This document shows positions 35,878 through 46,810 of a stretch of 64,000 nucleotides of DNA, in pieces (position 1 is the stretch's first letter; each line of letters starts with the position of its first letter). The notes below the pieces were generated by a model. It had not been told where the DNA came from and made no database searches. It saw only the letters and a program-made list of their open reading frames with translations. The DNA comes from an uncultured Burkholderiaceae bacterium. Lineage in GTDB: Bacteria; Pseudomonadota; Gammaproteobacteria; Burkholderiales; Burkholderiaceae_B. A program made the translations under genes and the position numbers. The stretch lies in the NCBI GenBank assembly GCA_934525625.1, contig CAKSZL010000004.1:62001-126000 (forward strand), in the 5' to 3' direction.

Positions 35878-38241
35878 GTCGAAGCCTCCGGCTGGGCGGT
35901 GCGCGCAAGCGCCTCGATGTCCACATCGTCGATCTGATCGGGTCGCATGAACTGCCGCGCGTAGTCCATCCACACCTTGCTGCGCAGGAAATAAACGAAC
36001 AATTGTGCGTCCAGATGCTTGTCGCGGCCCATGAAAGCCATGATGCGCAACGACTCGGACAGGGTCTTGGCCGGCTTGTAGGGGCGGTCGCCCGCCGTCA
36101 ACGCCTCAAATACGTCGGCCAGCGCCATGATTCTATCGGTAACGGGCAGATCCTCGGCGCACAGGCGACGCGGATAGCCCGTGCCGTCCATTTTTTCGTG
36201 ATGGTTGGCCGCAATGTCCGGCACGCGCGCCAGATGATCGGGCCAGGGCATGCTCTTGAGCATGATGAGCGTGCGCACGATATGATCGTTGACCATGAAA
36301 CGGTCTTCGTCCGTCAAGGTGCCGCGCCGGATGCTCAGATTGTGCAGTTCGCCCATGTTCTGCTTGTGCGCCGGCAGCACCATGTCGAAACCCAGCGCGT
36401 TGCGTAGGTCGTCGCGCTCCACGGGCGGCTTGTGCACGTCCCAGGCCACAGGATGCTCCGGCTTATCGGCCAATAGCCTTTCGGCGGTGGGCAGAACCGG
36501 CGGCGACGGCCGGGCCTGCTTCAAGCGCAGGCTTTCCTGCGCCGACAGGCCCAGGCCGTCGTCGAAATAGCGCAGCCAGGTCTGCTCGCCGATACGGCTC
36601 AAGCGTTCGACGGCCTCGTCCGACATGAACTCGCCGCCGATATTGCATTCGGCGACGAAGCGGAAATCTTCTTGCAGTTGCGCGCGCCGCGCATCGCGCC
36701 GGGCCGCGGCGGCTGCACAGCTCGAACTCGCTTTGCCAGCGCCCGTCGGCGGTCTCGAATGGGTCACCGTGCGCCATCCCTGGTTCGGGCGCGGGCCGCT
36801 TCCCGTCCAGCATGCCCGCTTCGCCCACCGAAACCACCAGCACCAGTGCGCCGCTTTGCTTGTCCCGCAGATAGACGGCGCCGCCCTGGCAACGCGCGGC
36901 CCTCACCAGATGCTTGAGCACCTGCGTGAGCATGCTTTCGATGTGCGCCTCGGTACCCAGTACCTGGCTGACGGATAGAAAAGCCTCGACGGCGCCCGCG
37001 ACGTTGTCCATCACCCAGTTGAGCGCTTCCACTTCGCTCAGCCTGGAGGCTCCGGCCGTCTTGCGGCGGAAATCGAAATACGACATCGGCCTGGCCTGCT
37101 CGGCCAGGCGTTCCAGCGCCTCGCCCACCGAGCTGCCGACTTTCCAGCCCAGCGGGAAGAACAGCAGGATCAGCGCGATCGAAATCAGGAACATCCGATT
37201 GCGGTAGTGATCCAGATCACCCAGCAGCTCACGCGTGGGCGCCGTCACGTACAGCCGCAAATCCACGCCCTCTATACCGTCGAAAGGCAGCACCACGCCG
37301 AACCAGTCTTCGCCCGCGGCCTGGTAGGACACCGGCTGGTTCAACTGTCCGATGGCATGCAGGCGCTCAAGCGGGGCCACCCCCAGCTCCGATACCGAAC
37401 GCCCGCTCAAACCGGCCGCCCCCCGTTCGGCGATTCGCAAGGCATCGGCATCCAGATAGCCGACCACCGTGTCATAGTTATCGACCAGGGCCAGCTCGGC
37501 ACCGGGCGTCGCCCTCAGGCTACCCAGGCCCGCGCCCAGGTCTTGCAGCGTCAGGTCCAGCGCCACCACCGCCCGCCCCGTGTAGGCCAGCCTGGACAAG
37601 GTGACGCCGACCTCCCCGGTGGTGTAGAAAACGTAAGGCCCCGTCGTGACCGTGGATACCGTGTCTATGGCACCGATATACCAGGGACGCTGGCGCGGGT
37701 CGATCAGGTAATCGGGTTCGGGCCGGTACAGAACCAGCTCGTGCGTGGCATCGTAAAAGAAGGATTCGCTCCGGCGATCGCCTTCGGGCCTTCGCGTAAC
37801 AGTCTGCACCAAGTAGGAGGAACCGGCCGGCGCCTGAACCTGCCTCCGTATCTCCCGGTTTTCCAGGGGGCGTACTAGCAGATAATCGCCATTCTCGTAG
37901 CCGACCAGCAATGCGGAAACCAAGGGGCTGTCTATCAGCCTGTCGGCCAGCACACTGGTGCGCTCCAGGCGCTCACCCAGGGTGTCGGCCGCAGCCACCG
38001 AGTCGGAAGCGAGGACGCGCAGCAGGACGCCGTTGGGTTCCATCATGCGGCTTGCGCGCTGCACGGCGATCTGGCCGGTATCGCGCGCGGACATCGCCGC
38101 CGTGTCCAGCAAAGCCGCCCTAAAACCGTACCAGCTCAGCATGATGAGCGTCAGCGCCACGAACATCATGGCTGCGACCACGACGCCTGCGATGACGACG
38201 CGCACGGGCCAAGCTCGCCTGTAACCGGAAATCCGACGCAT
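35874..38241 (-). pseudogene. dCACHE-GAF-HD-GYP sensor with an apparent frameshift
   Basis: Two overlapping reading frames together make one protein of about 785 residues. The first (from ATG 38241) has a membrane helix, a periplasmic dCACHE sensor domain (IDPRQRPWYIGA), a second helix (MFLISIALILLFFPLGW) and a GAF-like region. It loses sense near 36720. The second frame, offset by +1, then gives QLQEDFRFVAECNIGGEF and an HD-GYP domain with NHHEKMDGTGYP and ALADVFEALTAGDRPYK. The switch lies in a GC-rich stretch at about 36690-36735 and corresponds to one extra base (or two missing). The HD motif itself is replaced (PAHKQNMGELHNLSIRRGTL). It may be a real mutation, phase variation or a sequencing error. 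Confidence 0.75.
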
Positions 38242-38243
38242 GT

Positions 38244-38269
38244 GTTCGTTCCCTTGCAAGAGAACGAAC
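38244..38269 (-). promoter_or_regulatory. Hairpin covering the ribosome-binding site of the HD-GYP sensor gene
   Basis: GTTCGTTC (38244-38251) pairs perfectly with GAACGAAC (38262-38269) across a 10-base loop. On the minus strand the GGGAA ribosome-binding sequence lies at the loop/stem border and the stem ends two bases before the ATG, so folding could hide the start. Confidence 0.4.
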
Positions 38270-38389
38270 GTGGGCGCATCAGGCTGCACACCCCTTCATC
38301 GCTTAGTTCCTTGCGATCGTGTATGTAATAATTTATATCACGCGATGCACGACCACAAGGCTAAACAACGTCAAATCGTCTAAGTAAAT

Positions 38390-38404
38390 ACCCCTTTGCG
38401 GGGT
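38390..38404 (-). terminator. Possible terminator at the cysM stop
   Basis: ACCCC (38400-38404 read in reverse) pairs with GGGGT around a five-base loop, beginning inside the TGA stop and followed on the minus strand by ATTTACTT. Short, so tentative. Confidence 0.35.
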
Positions 38405-39312
38405 CAATTGAATGCGCCCGTGGAAAGATAGCGGTCGCCGCGATCGCAGACGATGAACACGATGGTGGCGTCTCGAACGCCGGCCGCCACGCGCAGCGCG
38501 GCGACCAGGGCCCCCGCCGACGATATCCCGCAGAAAATGCCCTCTTCGGCAGCCAGGCGCCGGGCCATGTCTTCGGCTTCCTGCTGGCTGATGTATTCCA
38601 GGGCGTCGACGCGATCCGCCTGGTAGATCTTGGGCAGATAGGCTTCCGACCACTTGCGTATGCCGGGAATCTGCGCGCCTTCGGCGGGCTGGGCGCCGAC
38701 GATTTGAATCTCGGGCTTGCGGCCGCGCAGATAGGCGCTGACCCCCATGATGGTGCCCGTGGTGCCCATGGCGCTGACGAAATGCGTGATGCGCCCGCCG
38801 GTTTGTTCCCACAGCTCGGGGCCGGTGGTGTCGATGTGCGCCTGGGGGTTGTCGTCGTTGCCGAACTGGTCCAGCACCCTGCCCTTGCCCTCGGCCTGCA
38901 TGCGCAGGGCCAGGTCGCGGGCGTATTCCATGCCGCCTTCTTTGGCGGGTGTCAGGATCAGCTCGGCGCCGTAGGCCGTCATGGCCGCGCGGCGTTCCAG
39001 CGACAGGTTGTCGGGCATGATGAGTATCATGCGGTAGCCGCGTATGGCCGCCACCATGGCCAGCGCAATGCCGGTATTGCCGCTGGTGGCCTCAATGAGG
39101 GTGTCGCCGGGCTTGATTTCGCCGCGCTGCTCGGCCCTGGCGATCATGGACAAGGCCGGGCGGTCTTTGACGGAACCCGCGGGGTTGTTGCCTTCGAGCT
39201 TGGCCAGAATGACGTTGCCGCGCGCGTCGGCCAACTCGCCGGGAATACGTTGCAAACGCACCAGCGGGGTGCGGCCTATGGTTTGTTCGATGGTCGGGTA
39301 GTCAGGTTTCAT
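38404..39312 (-). CDS. cysM: Cysteine synthase B
   Basis: A 302-residue PLP enzyme forming cysteine from O-acetylserine and sulfide (or thiosulfate). The PLP lysine is in NPAGSVKDRPALSM (about residue 46), the phosphate loop in EATSGNTGIALAM, and GTTGTIMGVSAYLRG is the conserved glycine-rich segment. Length and the GRTPLVRLQRI opening favour CysM over CysK. ATG 39312 is chosen; the open frame runs on upstream without similarity. With the cys genes at 18-26 kb it supplies the final step of sulfur assimilation. Confidence 0.93.
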   Translation of the reverse strand: MKPDYPTIEQTIGRTPLVRLQRIPGELADARGNVILAKLEGNNPAGSVKDRPALSMIARAEQRGEIKPGDTLIEATSGNTGIALAMVAAIRGYRMILIMPDNLSLERRAAMTAYGAELILTPAKEGGMEYARDLALRMQAEGKGRVLDQFGNDDNPQAHIDTTGPELWEQTGGRITHFVSAMGTTGTIMGVSAYLRGRKPEIQIVGAQPAEGAQIPGIRKWSEAYLPKIYQADRVDALEYISQQEAEDMARRLAAEEGIFCGISSAGALVAALRVAAGVRDATIVFIVCDRGDRYLSTGAFN

Positions 39313-39386
39313 GCGTAAATGATACACCTGAAACATGTGTCTACCGGCCCGGGCGGACGCCCCGCCTTGCGCCCACCCTTCCCCTT

Positions 39387-39893
39387 TCAACGCGGCGGTT
39401 TCTTCGCATTCGCCTCGGCGGCCGGCGCCTGCGACACCAGCTTCAGGCCGGCCGCCTGCAGCGACTGCGCCTTTTTGGCGCCTATGCCTTTGACGCGCTC
39501 GGACAGATCCTCGAAAGACTCGAAACCGCCGCCGCGCGCGCGTTCGTCGACGATGGCCTGGGCCGTCTTCGGGCCGATGCCGCGCACGGCTTGCAGCTCT
39601 TCCGGCGTGGCGCGGTTGACGTCCACCGCCCAGGCTTGCGTCGAGCAGGCCAAAGCCAGCCCCAAGGTCATGACGGCCTGCGACGCTAGACGTTTCAGGC
39701 CGCCCTGCGCCTGGGCACGCGCTTCGGGCCTGGCCGAACGCGGACGCCTGCGCAGGAAACGCGACATGGGCGAAGCGCGCTCGCCGCGCCCGGCGGCCTC
39801 GCCGGCCTGGCCGGGCGCCGCTCCTCGCGCTTGCCAGCGAGCGGCCGCCCCTTGCAAGGGCTGGGCCACGGTGGATTCGGTAAAGGGATTCAT
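39387..39893 (-). CDS. comEA: ComEA-like helix-hairpin-helix protein
   Basis: A 168-residue protein ending in a tandem helix-hairpin-helix domain (VDVNRATPEELQAVRGIGPKTAQAIVDERA, then FEDLSERVKGIGAKKAQSL) that binds DNA non-specifically. A hydrophobic signal-like segment (VMTLGLALACSTQAWA) directly precedes it at about residues 73-89, so the domain should be exported and could serve DNA uptake. The N-terminal 65 residues are Ala/Arg-rich. ATG 39893 has a GGAGG site; an internal ATG at 39767 would give a more ordinary signal peptide but lacks such a site. Confidence 0.8.
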   Translation of the reverse strand: MNPFTESTVAQPLQGAAARWQARGAAPGQAGEAAGRGERASPMSRFLRRRPRSARPEARAQAQGGLKRLASQAVMTLGLALACSTQAWAVDVNRATPEELQAVRGIGPKTAQAIVDERARGGGFESFEDLSERVKGIGAKKAQSLQAAGLKLVSQAPAAEANAKKPPR

Positions 39894-40196
39894 GGTGCTG
39901 CCTCCGTTGAATAATGCTGGGAAAGCGGCGCACGGGTGCTAACAAAGGCCCGGCGGGGTGAAACCCCGGGCCGCGTTTACAAGCGTGCGCCACCCAGCCA
40001 TCATGCGGCGCGGAGGGCGGCATGTCTGCCGGCAGTGAATGCTTCTGCCCATTGGTAGTTTGCGCAAAGCGGGGGGCGCTAAATGGAACAAGGCCGGGCA
40101 TCACCCGGCCTTGCGCAGGTCATCTTCCTGTTTGCACGAGAGAAGACGACACCACGGTGGCTGCACCGCCAACGAGCGGCGGCACTCAAGCCCGCC
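39894..40196. other. Spacer between hldD and comEA with two hairpins
   Basis: About 300 bases without a gene. CAAGGCCGGG (40089-40098) pairs perfectly with CCCGGCCTTG (40104-40113) around CATCA, about 85 bases after the hldD stop; it lacks a clear T-run, so it is a tentative terminator for the minus-strand hldD operon. A second GC-rich hairpin is at 39947-39972, with ACCCC/GGGGT at the tip. Confidence 0.45.
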
Positions 40197-41192
40197 TCAT
40201 AGACGCCCGGCTTGCAGCAGCGTCTTCGCGTACGACGCCACGCCTTCCTGCACCGTCAGGAAGGGCTTGTCGTAGCCCACGCCGCGCAGGCGCGTCAGGT
40301 CGGCCTGGGTGTGGCTTTGGTAGCGGCCCTTGAGGTCTTCCGGGAAGGGAATGTAGCGCAGCAGTTCTTTGTCGACCAGCTCGGGTAGGGAAAGCTCGGG
40401 CTCGCCCTGGGCCTGGCGCAGCGTATTCACCACGGTGGAGGCCACGTCGTTGAACGGCTGGGCGCGGCCCGTGCCGCAGTTGAACACGCCGGAGATGTCC
40501 GGCCGCTCCAGGAAGAACAGATTGACGGAGACGACGTCGTCCACGTGGATGAAGTCGCGCATCTGCCCGCCCGCCTCGTAGCCGTCCCAGCCGCCGAACA
40601 GACGCACGTGGCCTTCGGCGCGGAACTGATTCATGTTGTGGAAGGCAACCGAGGCCATGCGGCCTTTGTGCTGCTCGCCCGGGCCGTACACGTTGAAGTA
40701 GCGCAGCCCCACCACCGGCGCCGTCAGCGCGCTCATGCGCTGGCGCAGCACCTGGTCGAACAGATACTTGGAATAGCCGTAGACGTTCAGCGGCGCCTCG
40801 AAGCGCGGGTCTTCAATGTACTGCGGCCCGGCGCCGTAAACGGCGGCGGACGACGCGTACAGCATTGGAATCTTGTGCTTTTGCGCGAACTCGAAGAGTT
40901 CGAGCGTGACGCGGTAGTTGTTGTCCAGCATGTAGCGGCCGTTGCGTTCGGTGGTGTCCGAGCACGCGCCCTGATGCAGGATGGCGTCGATTCTGGGCAG
41001 GCGGTTTTGCATCAGGCGGATGCGGAAGTCGTCTTTATCCATATAGTCGGCGATCTGCAGGCCCACCATATTGACAAACTTGTCGCCTTCGAGCAGGTCG
41101 TCGACGACGAGAATATCCGTATGCCCCGCGCGGTTCAAGCCGCGCACCAGATTGCTGCCGATGAAGCCTGCGGCCCCCGTAACGATGATCAT
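40197..41192 (-). CDS. hldD: ADP-L-glycero-D-manno-heptose 6-epimerase
   Basis: A 331-residue extended-SDR enzyme converting ADP-D,D-heptose to ADP-L,D-heptose for the LPS inner core. The NADP site is [16 protein letters not shown] at the N-terminus. The catalytic SAAVYG and [10 protein letters not shown] segments follow, with [20 protein letters not shown] typical of HldD/RfaD. A CAGGAGAA ribosome-binding site precedes ATG 41192, which overlaps the rfaE1 stop. Final gene of the lapA-lapB-rfaE1-hldD group. Confidence 0.96.
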   Translation of the reverse strand: MIIVTGAAGFIGSNLVRGLNRAGHTDILVVDDLLEGDKFVNMVGLQIADYMDKDDFRIRLMQNRLPRIDAILHQGACSDTTERNGRYMLDNNYRVTLELFEFAQKHKIPMLYASSAAVYGAGPQYIEDPRFEAPLNVYGYSKYLFDQVLRQRMSALTAPVVGLRYFNVYGPGEQHKGRMASVAFHNMNQFRAEGHVRLFGGWDGYEAGGQMRDFIHVDDVVSVNLFFLERPDISGVFNCGTGRAQPFNDVASTVVNTLRQAQGEPELSLPELVDKELLRYIPFPEDLKGRYQSHTQADLTRLRGVGYDKPFLTVQEGVASYAKTLLQAGRL

Positions 41193-42118
41193 GCCAATTC
41201 TCCTGCTGTAACGACCGACGTACCCAATTTACCCACGACGATGCCGCCCGCCTTGTTGGCCCATTCGACCGACTCGAACCAGCCCAGGCCAGCGGCCCGC
41301 ATGACGGCCAGCGTCGCCAGCACGGTGTCGCCCGCGCCCGACACGTCGAAGACTTCCTGCGCCAGCGTGTCGACGTGATGACGGCCCGCATCGGTGAACA
41401 GCGTCATGCCTTGTTCGGAACGCGTGACCAGCAAGGCCTCCAGGCCAAGTCCGGTGCGCAGCGCCTGCGCGCGCTCTATCAGTTCTTCTTCAGTGCGCCA
41501 CGCGCCGATGGCTTCGGTCATTTCGAGCCGGTTGGGCGTGATGACCGAGGCCCCCGCATACTGGCCGTATTCGCGGCCCTTGGGGTCCACCAGCACCGGT
41601 ACGCCGGCCTGGCGCGCCATGCTTATCAATTCGGCCACGCCATCCAGCGTGCCTTTGGCATAGTCCGACAGCACCACCACGTCGTGTTCGGAAAGCCACT
41701 CGGCCATGGTTTCGCGTATGCCGGCCAGCGACACCGCCTCGGGACGCTCTTCGAAATCGACGCGCAGCAACTGCTGCTGGCGGCCCAGCACGCGCATCTT
41801 GAGCGTGGTGTGCAGGCTGGCATCGACGATGAGCCGGGTGCGGATGCCGGCCTGCCTAGCCAGCGCGTCGATTTCGCGCCCGGGTTCGTCGTCGCCGACG
41901 ATGCCCAACAGGCTGGCTTGCGCGCCCAGGGCCGCGACGTTGCGCGCCACGTTGGCCGCGCCGCCCAGGCGGTCTTCGCGCTTGGCGACCTTGACGACGG
42001 GCACGGGCGCCTCGGGCGAAATGCGCTCGACCTCGCCGAACCAGTAGCGGTCCAGCATCAGGTCGCCCACCACCAATACCCGCGCGGCAGCTACCGCCTG
42101 CATGGGAAATTTACTCAT
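41189..42118 (-). CDS. rfaE1: D-beta-D-heptose 7-phosphate kinase (monofunctional HldE N-domain)
   Basis: A 309-residue ribokinase-family sugar kinase. It has [15 protein letters not shown] at the N-terminus, [15 protein letters not shown], and the anion hole [14 protein letters not shown] near the C-terminus. E. coli HldE is about 475 residues because of a fused adenylyltransferase; that domain is absent here, so the nucleotidyl step must be encoded elsewhere. ATG 42118 overlaps the lapB stop. Confidence 0.93.
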   Translation of the reverse strand: MSKFPMQAVAAARVLVVGDLMLDRYWFGEVERISPEAPVPVVKVAKREDRLGGAANVARNVAALGAQASLLGIVGDDEPGREIDALARQAGIRTRLIVDASLHTTLKMRVLGRQQQLLRVDFEERPEAVSLAGIRETMAEWLSEHDVVVLSDYAKGTLDGVAELISMARQAGVPVLVDPKGREYGQYAGASVITPNRLEMTEAIGAWRTEEELIERAQALRTGLGLEALLVTRSEQGMTLFTDAGRHHVDTLAQEVFDVSGAGDTVLATLAVMRAAGLGWFESVEWANKAGGIVVGKLGTSVVTAGELA

Positions 42119-43335
42119 ACCGCTTCCTCGATACGCCTGGGTTGATAGGTTTCCCAGGCGTTGCAACCAGGGCATTGCCAATAGTAATGCCGCGCCTCGA
42201 AGCCGCACTCGCGGCAGGCGTAGCGGTCGAGCCGCTGCGTATGCCGGTGTATCAGCCGGCGCAGCAGGCCCAAGTCGGCCAGCGGCTGGCCGTCTATGGC
42301 CACGCGGTTTTCCTCGGGGACGGCGAGTTCGACTTCGAGCAGGCGGTCCAGCCCCAGCAGCGAAGGATGCGCCTGCAGGGCTTCGCGCCCGAAGGCCCAG
42401 GCCTGGTCGTGGCCGGCCTGTTCGCGCAGGCCGCGAAACACGACGTTGAAAACATCCAGCGAGGGATGGCGCAGATAATGCTGGCGCAGCAGCGCCAGGC
42501 CTTCGGCGGCCTGGCCGCCGCGCTGATAGTTGTCGTACAGCAGCCCCGCCACCAGGCCGGCATAGGCCGGCGCGCTGGTGAGCACGGATTGCAGGTAGGC
42601 GCGTTCGCCCTCGGCATTGCCTTGCGCGCGCGCAACGGAAGCGCGCAGCATGGCGATACGGGCCATGGCGGCCTGTCCCTGCCCCTCGGCCGCCAGCTTC
42701 TGCGTGGCGTGCTCGGCGGCGTCCAGCGTCGCCAGGGCTTCTTCGACGTCGGGCGGCTTGGACGACAGCGCGGCCTGGGCCAGTTCGCATTGGTAATGCG
42801 CCAGTTGCGGAACGGGCTCGTCCACCAGCCCGCGCAGGCGGCGCACGGCGTCGATGGCACGCGGCCAGTCGTGTTCGGATTCGTAGATGCGGATGAGGGC
42901 GCGCACCGCGGAGACCGCGAAGCGGGTGTCCAGCACCTGCTGGAAGGCCTGCTCGGCGCGGTCCAGCATGCCGGCCTTGAGAAAGTCGTGCGCCAGTTCG
43001 TGCAAGGCTTGTTCGCGCTCGGCCTGCGGCAGGTCGGCGCGCGCCAGCAGGCTTTGGTGCACGCGGATGGCGCGTTCCATTTCGCCGCGCCGGCGGAACA
43101 GGCTGCCCAGCGCGAAGTGCAGTTCGGTGGTTTCGGGGTCGAGCTTGGCGACTTCGATGAAGGCGTCGATGGCGCGGTCGGGCTCTTCGTTGAGTATGAA
43201 GTTCAGGCCCTTGAAATAGGAGTCGGGCAGATTGCGGGTTTCGGACAGCATCTGCCGGATGTCAACGCGCGCCGCCACCCACCCCAGGCCGAACAGAATG
43301 GGAACGATGATCAGCCACCAGGGCTCGAAATCCAT
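42115..43335 (-). CDS. lapB: Lipopolysaccharide assembly protein B (LapB/YciM)
   Basis: A 406-residue protein with one N-terminal membrane helix (WWLIIVPILFGLGWVAARVD), a long TPR array starting at SYFKGLNFILNEEPDRAIDAF, and a C-terminal rubredoxin-type metal site (CRECGFEARHYYWQCPGCNAWETY). In E. coli LapB regulates LpxC turnover through FtsH and so balances LPS synthesis. It is the usual length and sits next to lapA and heptose genes, a conserved arrangement. Confidence 0.95.
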   Translation of the reverse strand: MDFEPWWLIIVPILFGLGWVAARVDIRQMLSETRNLPDSYFKGLNFILNEEPDRAIDAFIEVAKLDPETTELHFALGSLFRRRGEMERAIRVHQSLLARADLPQAEREQALHELAHDFLKAGMLDRAEQAFQQVLDTRFAVSAVRALIRIYESEHDWPRAIDAVRRLRGLVDEPVPQLAHYQCELAQAALSSKPPDVEEALATLDAAEHATQKLAAEGQGQAAMARIAMLRASVARAQGNAEGERAYLQSVLTSAPAYAGLVAGLLYDNYQRGGQAAEGLALLRQHYLRHPSLDVFNVVFRGLREQAGHDQAWAFGREALQAHPSLLGLDRLLEVELAVPEENRVAIDGQPLADLGLLRRLIHRHTQRLDRYACRECGFEARHYYWQCPGCNAWETYQPRRIEEAV

Positions 43336-43350
43336 GATGCGGCCCGGGTG

Positions 43351-43677
43351 TTACATGGGGGCCAGCGGCGCAACGGCTTCGGGCGCCGGCGCCGGCTGCG
43401 TGGCGGTGAGCACCCGTTCGGCCTGGTGCTGCATTTTCTCGAGTTCGCGCCGCAGGCGGGCGGCTTCGCGGCGTCGGCGCAAGGCGGCCGGCAGAATCAG
43501 CAGCAGCGCGAATATCGCACCGATGATGAAGGTGGCCAGCATGACGACGATGAGCGGGACTTCGCGCAACACATAGTCGGCATAAAACGTGACGTCCACC
43601 GGACCGGTATTGTTCAGGGCGAAAAGCAATACCAGCACGAACACCAGCAGGCGCAGCACCCAGACGACGTAGCCCAT
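43351..43677 (-). CDS. lapA: Lipopolysaccharide assembly protein A domain protein (LapA/YciS)
   Basis: A 108-residue membrane protein with two helices (VLRLLVFVLVLLFALNNTG and VPLIVVMLATFIIGAIFALLL), the N-N-T-G motif between strands, and a C-terminal coiled-coil-like Arg-rich tail (RRRREAARLRRELEKMQ). This matches the DUF1049/LapA family. ATG 43677 is taken; the open frame upstream runs through a repeat. It precedes lapB by 15 bases. Confidence 0.9.
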   Translation of the reverse strand: MGYVVWVLRLLVFVLVLLFALNNTGPVDVTFYADYVLREVPLIVVMLATFIIGAIFALLLILPAALRRRREAARLRRELEKMQHQAERVLTATQPAPAPEAVAPLAPM

Positions 43678-43747
43678 GAGTTTCCCCGAAAAATTCGAAC
43701 GGCCTTTATTGTACTTTGTATGGCTGGCGAAAGTCCGCCACAAAGAA

Positions 43748-43902
43748 GCCCCCACGCTGCGCCTGCGGCTTGCTGTCCACCTCGTGGCCTGCATGCCCCT
43801 CGGATTCGCCAGGCACGCAACAGTCCGCAGGGACTGTTGCGTGTCCGGGCTCATCCCCCGTGGGGGCGCTTTTTGCCTTGGGAGCGGCCCGGCGGCAAAA
43901 AC
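43748..43902. repeat. Interspersed GC-rich repeat, copy 2 (with internal hairpin insertion)
   Basis: Begins CCCCCACGCTGCGCCTGCGG and ends in the core GCTTTTTGCCTTGGGAGCGG (43868-43887) plus CCCGGCGGCAAAAA. Compared with copy 3 it holds about 75 additional bases, including a perfect stem GGCACGCAACAGTCC/GGACTGTTGCGTGTC (43812-43846). It fills the gap between ihfB and lapA and supplies the T-run of the ihfB terminator. Confidence 0.75.
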
Positions 43903-43952
43903 GAACCGCCCCCCAAACGCTGGAGCATTATCCAACGCTTGGGGGGCGGTTC
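43893..43952 (-). terminator. Terminator of the rpsA-ihfB transcript
   Basis: A 22-base stem with two mismatches (GAACCGCCCCCCAAACGCTG side, 43903-43924, against 43931-43952) with loop GCATTA. On the minus strand it is followed by GTTTTTGCC, so it should end transcription 19 bases after the ihfB stop. Confidence 0.85.
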
Positions 43953-43970
43953 GACAAGACGGGGAAGCCT

Positions 43971-44285
43971 TTATTGTTCGGCTTCGGCGCCCTGTTGCGC
44001 TTCGAACGCGGCATCGACGCGCTCGCGCAATTCTTTACCCGCCTTGAAGTGCGGGACCTGCTTGCCGGGAACCATGACGGCTTCGCCGGACTTGGGGTTG
44101 CGCCCCACGCGGGGCGCACGCTTGGACAGCGAAAAACTGCCGAAACCGCGGATCTCGATGCGCTGACCCTTGACTAGCGCCTGGGTCATGGCATCGAGCA
44201 CGGTCTTGACCGCGATGTCCGTATCGCGCACGGCCAGCTGCGGGTAGCGGCTGGCCAGAATCGCGATAAGCTCTGACTTGGTCAC
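43971..44285 (-). CDS. ihfB: Integration host factor beta subunit
   Basis: A 104-residue HU/IHF-family DNA-bending protein. It has the [24 protein letters not shown] arm with the intercalating Pro, and [11 protein letters not shown] as N-terminus; IhfB rather than HU is indicated by the RGFGSFSL and RNPKSGE pattern and by its place after rpsA. The start codon is GTG (44285), five bases after the rpsA stop, with no clear ribosome-binding site, so translation is probably coupled to rpsA. Confidence 0.95.
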   Translation of the reverse strand: MTKSELIAILASRYPQLAVRDTDIAVKTVLDAMTQALVKGQRIEIRGFGSFSLSKRAPRVGRNPKSGEAVMVPGKQVPHFKAGKELRERVDAAFEAQQGAEAEQ

Positions 44286-44290
44286 GCTGA

Positions 44291-46003
<1,713 letters not shown>

Positions 46004-46129
46004 CGTAGGTTCCGTTGGCCTTGGAGGGCCGTAAAAAACACGCCCAGGCATAAAGGCTTTGGGCGGAGTGGATGACATCCCGACGCCCCGGTTGACAGCG
46101 ACCGCCGCCCACGATGGGCGGCTGGGTCG

Positions 46130-46810
46130 TCATGCAAGACCGGGGTGGCGGGTACTGATTTTCGACCAGTGGCCGAGTACTGCATTAACCGTTTCTTCGA
46201 CGCCCATATGCGACGAATCGATGGTGATGGCGCCGTCAGCCGGGCGCAAAGGCGCATGGCTACGGCTGCGGTCGCGCGCATCGCGCGCTTCCATGTCAGC
46301 TACCAGCTCGTTAAGCTTAGCAGAAAATCCCTTTTCCTTCAACTGCTTACATCTTCTCTGCGCACGCGATGCAACATCGGCGTCCAGAAATATCTTGAGC
46401 GGGGCGTCCGTGAAAACAATGGTGCCCATGTCGCGGCCGTCCGCCACCAGGCCCGGCGCCTGCCGGAACGCGCGCTGGCGCGTCAGCAAGGCCTCGCGCA
46501 GCAAGGGCTGGGCGGCGATGCGCGAAGCCAGGTTGCCCACGGCTTCCTCGCGGATTTCACGGGCGACGTCGCGCCCCGCCATCCAGATGCGGTCGCCGTC
46601 GAACCGCACATCCAGCCCGGCCGCCTGGCGCGCCACCCCGGCCTCGTCGGCGGCGTTAACGCCGGCGTCCAGGCAGGCCAGCGCCGCCAGGCGATACAAG
46701 GCTCCGCTGTCCAGCACGTGCCAGCCCAGGGCCGACGCCACGCGCTGCGCGATCGTGCCCTTGCCGGAAGCCGTGGGGCCGTCTATGGTGATGACGGGAA
46801 TCATGCTCAT
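46130..46810 (-). CDS. cmk: Cytidylate kinase
   Basis: A 226-residue P-loop kinase phosphorylating CMP and dCMP. The P-loop is [32 protein letters not shown] and [23 protein letters not shown] are standard. It overlaps the aroA stop by ATGA (alternative ATG six bases later). Typical length. Confidence 0.96.
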   Translation of the reverse strand: MSMIPVITIDGPTASGKGTIAQRVASALGWHVLDSGALYRLAALACLDAGVNAADEAGVARQAAGLDVRFDGDRIWMAGRDVAREIREEAVGNLASRIAAQPLLREALLTRQRAFRQAPGLVADGRDMGTIVFTDAPLKIFLDADVASRAQRRCKQLKEKGFSAKLNELVADMEARDARDRSRSHAPLRPADGAITIDSSHMGVEETVNAVLGHWSKISTRHPGLA

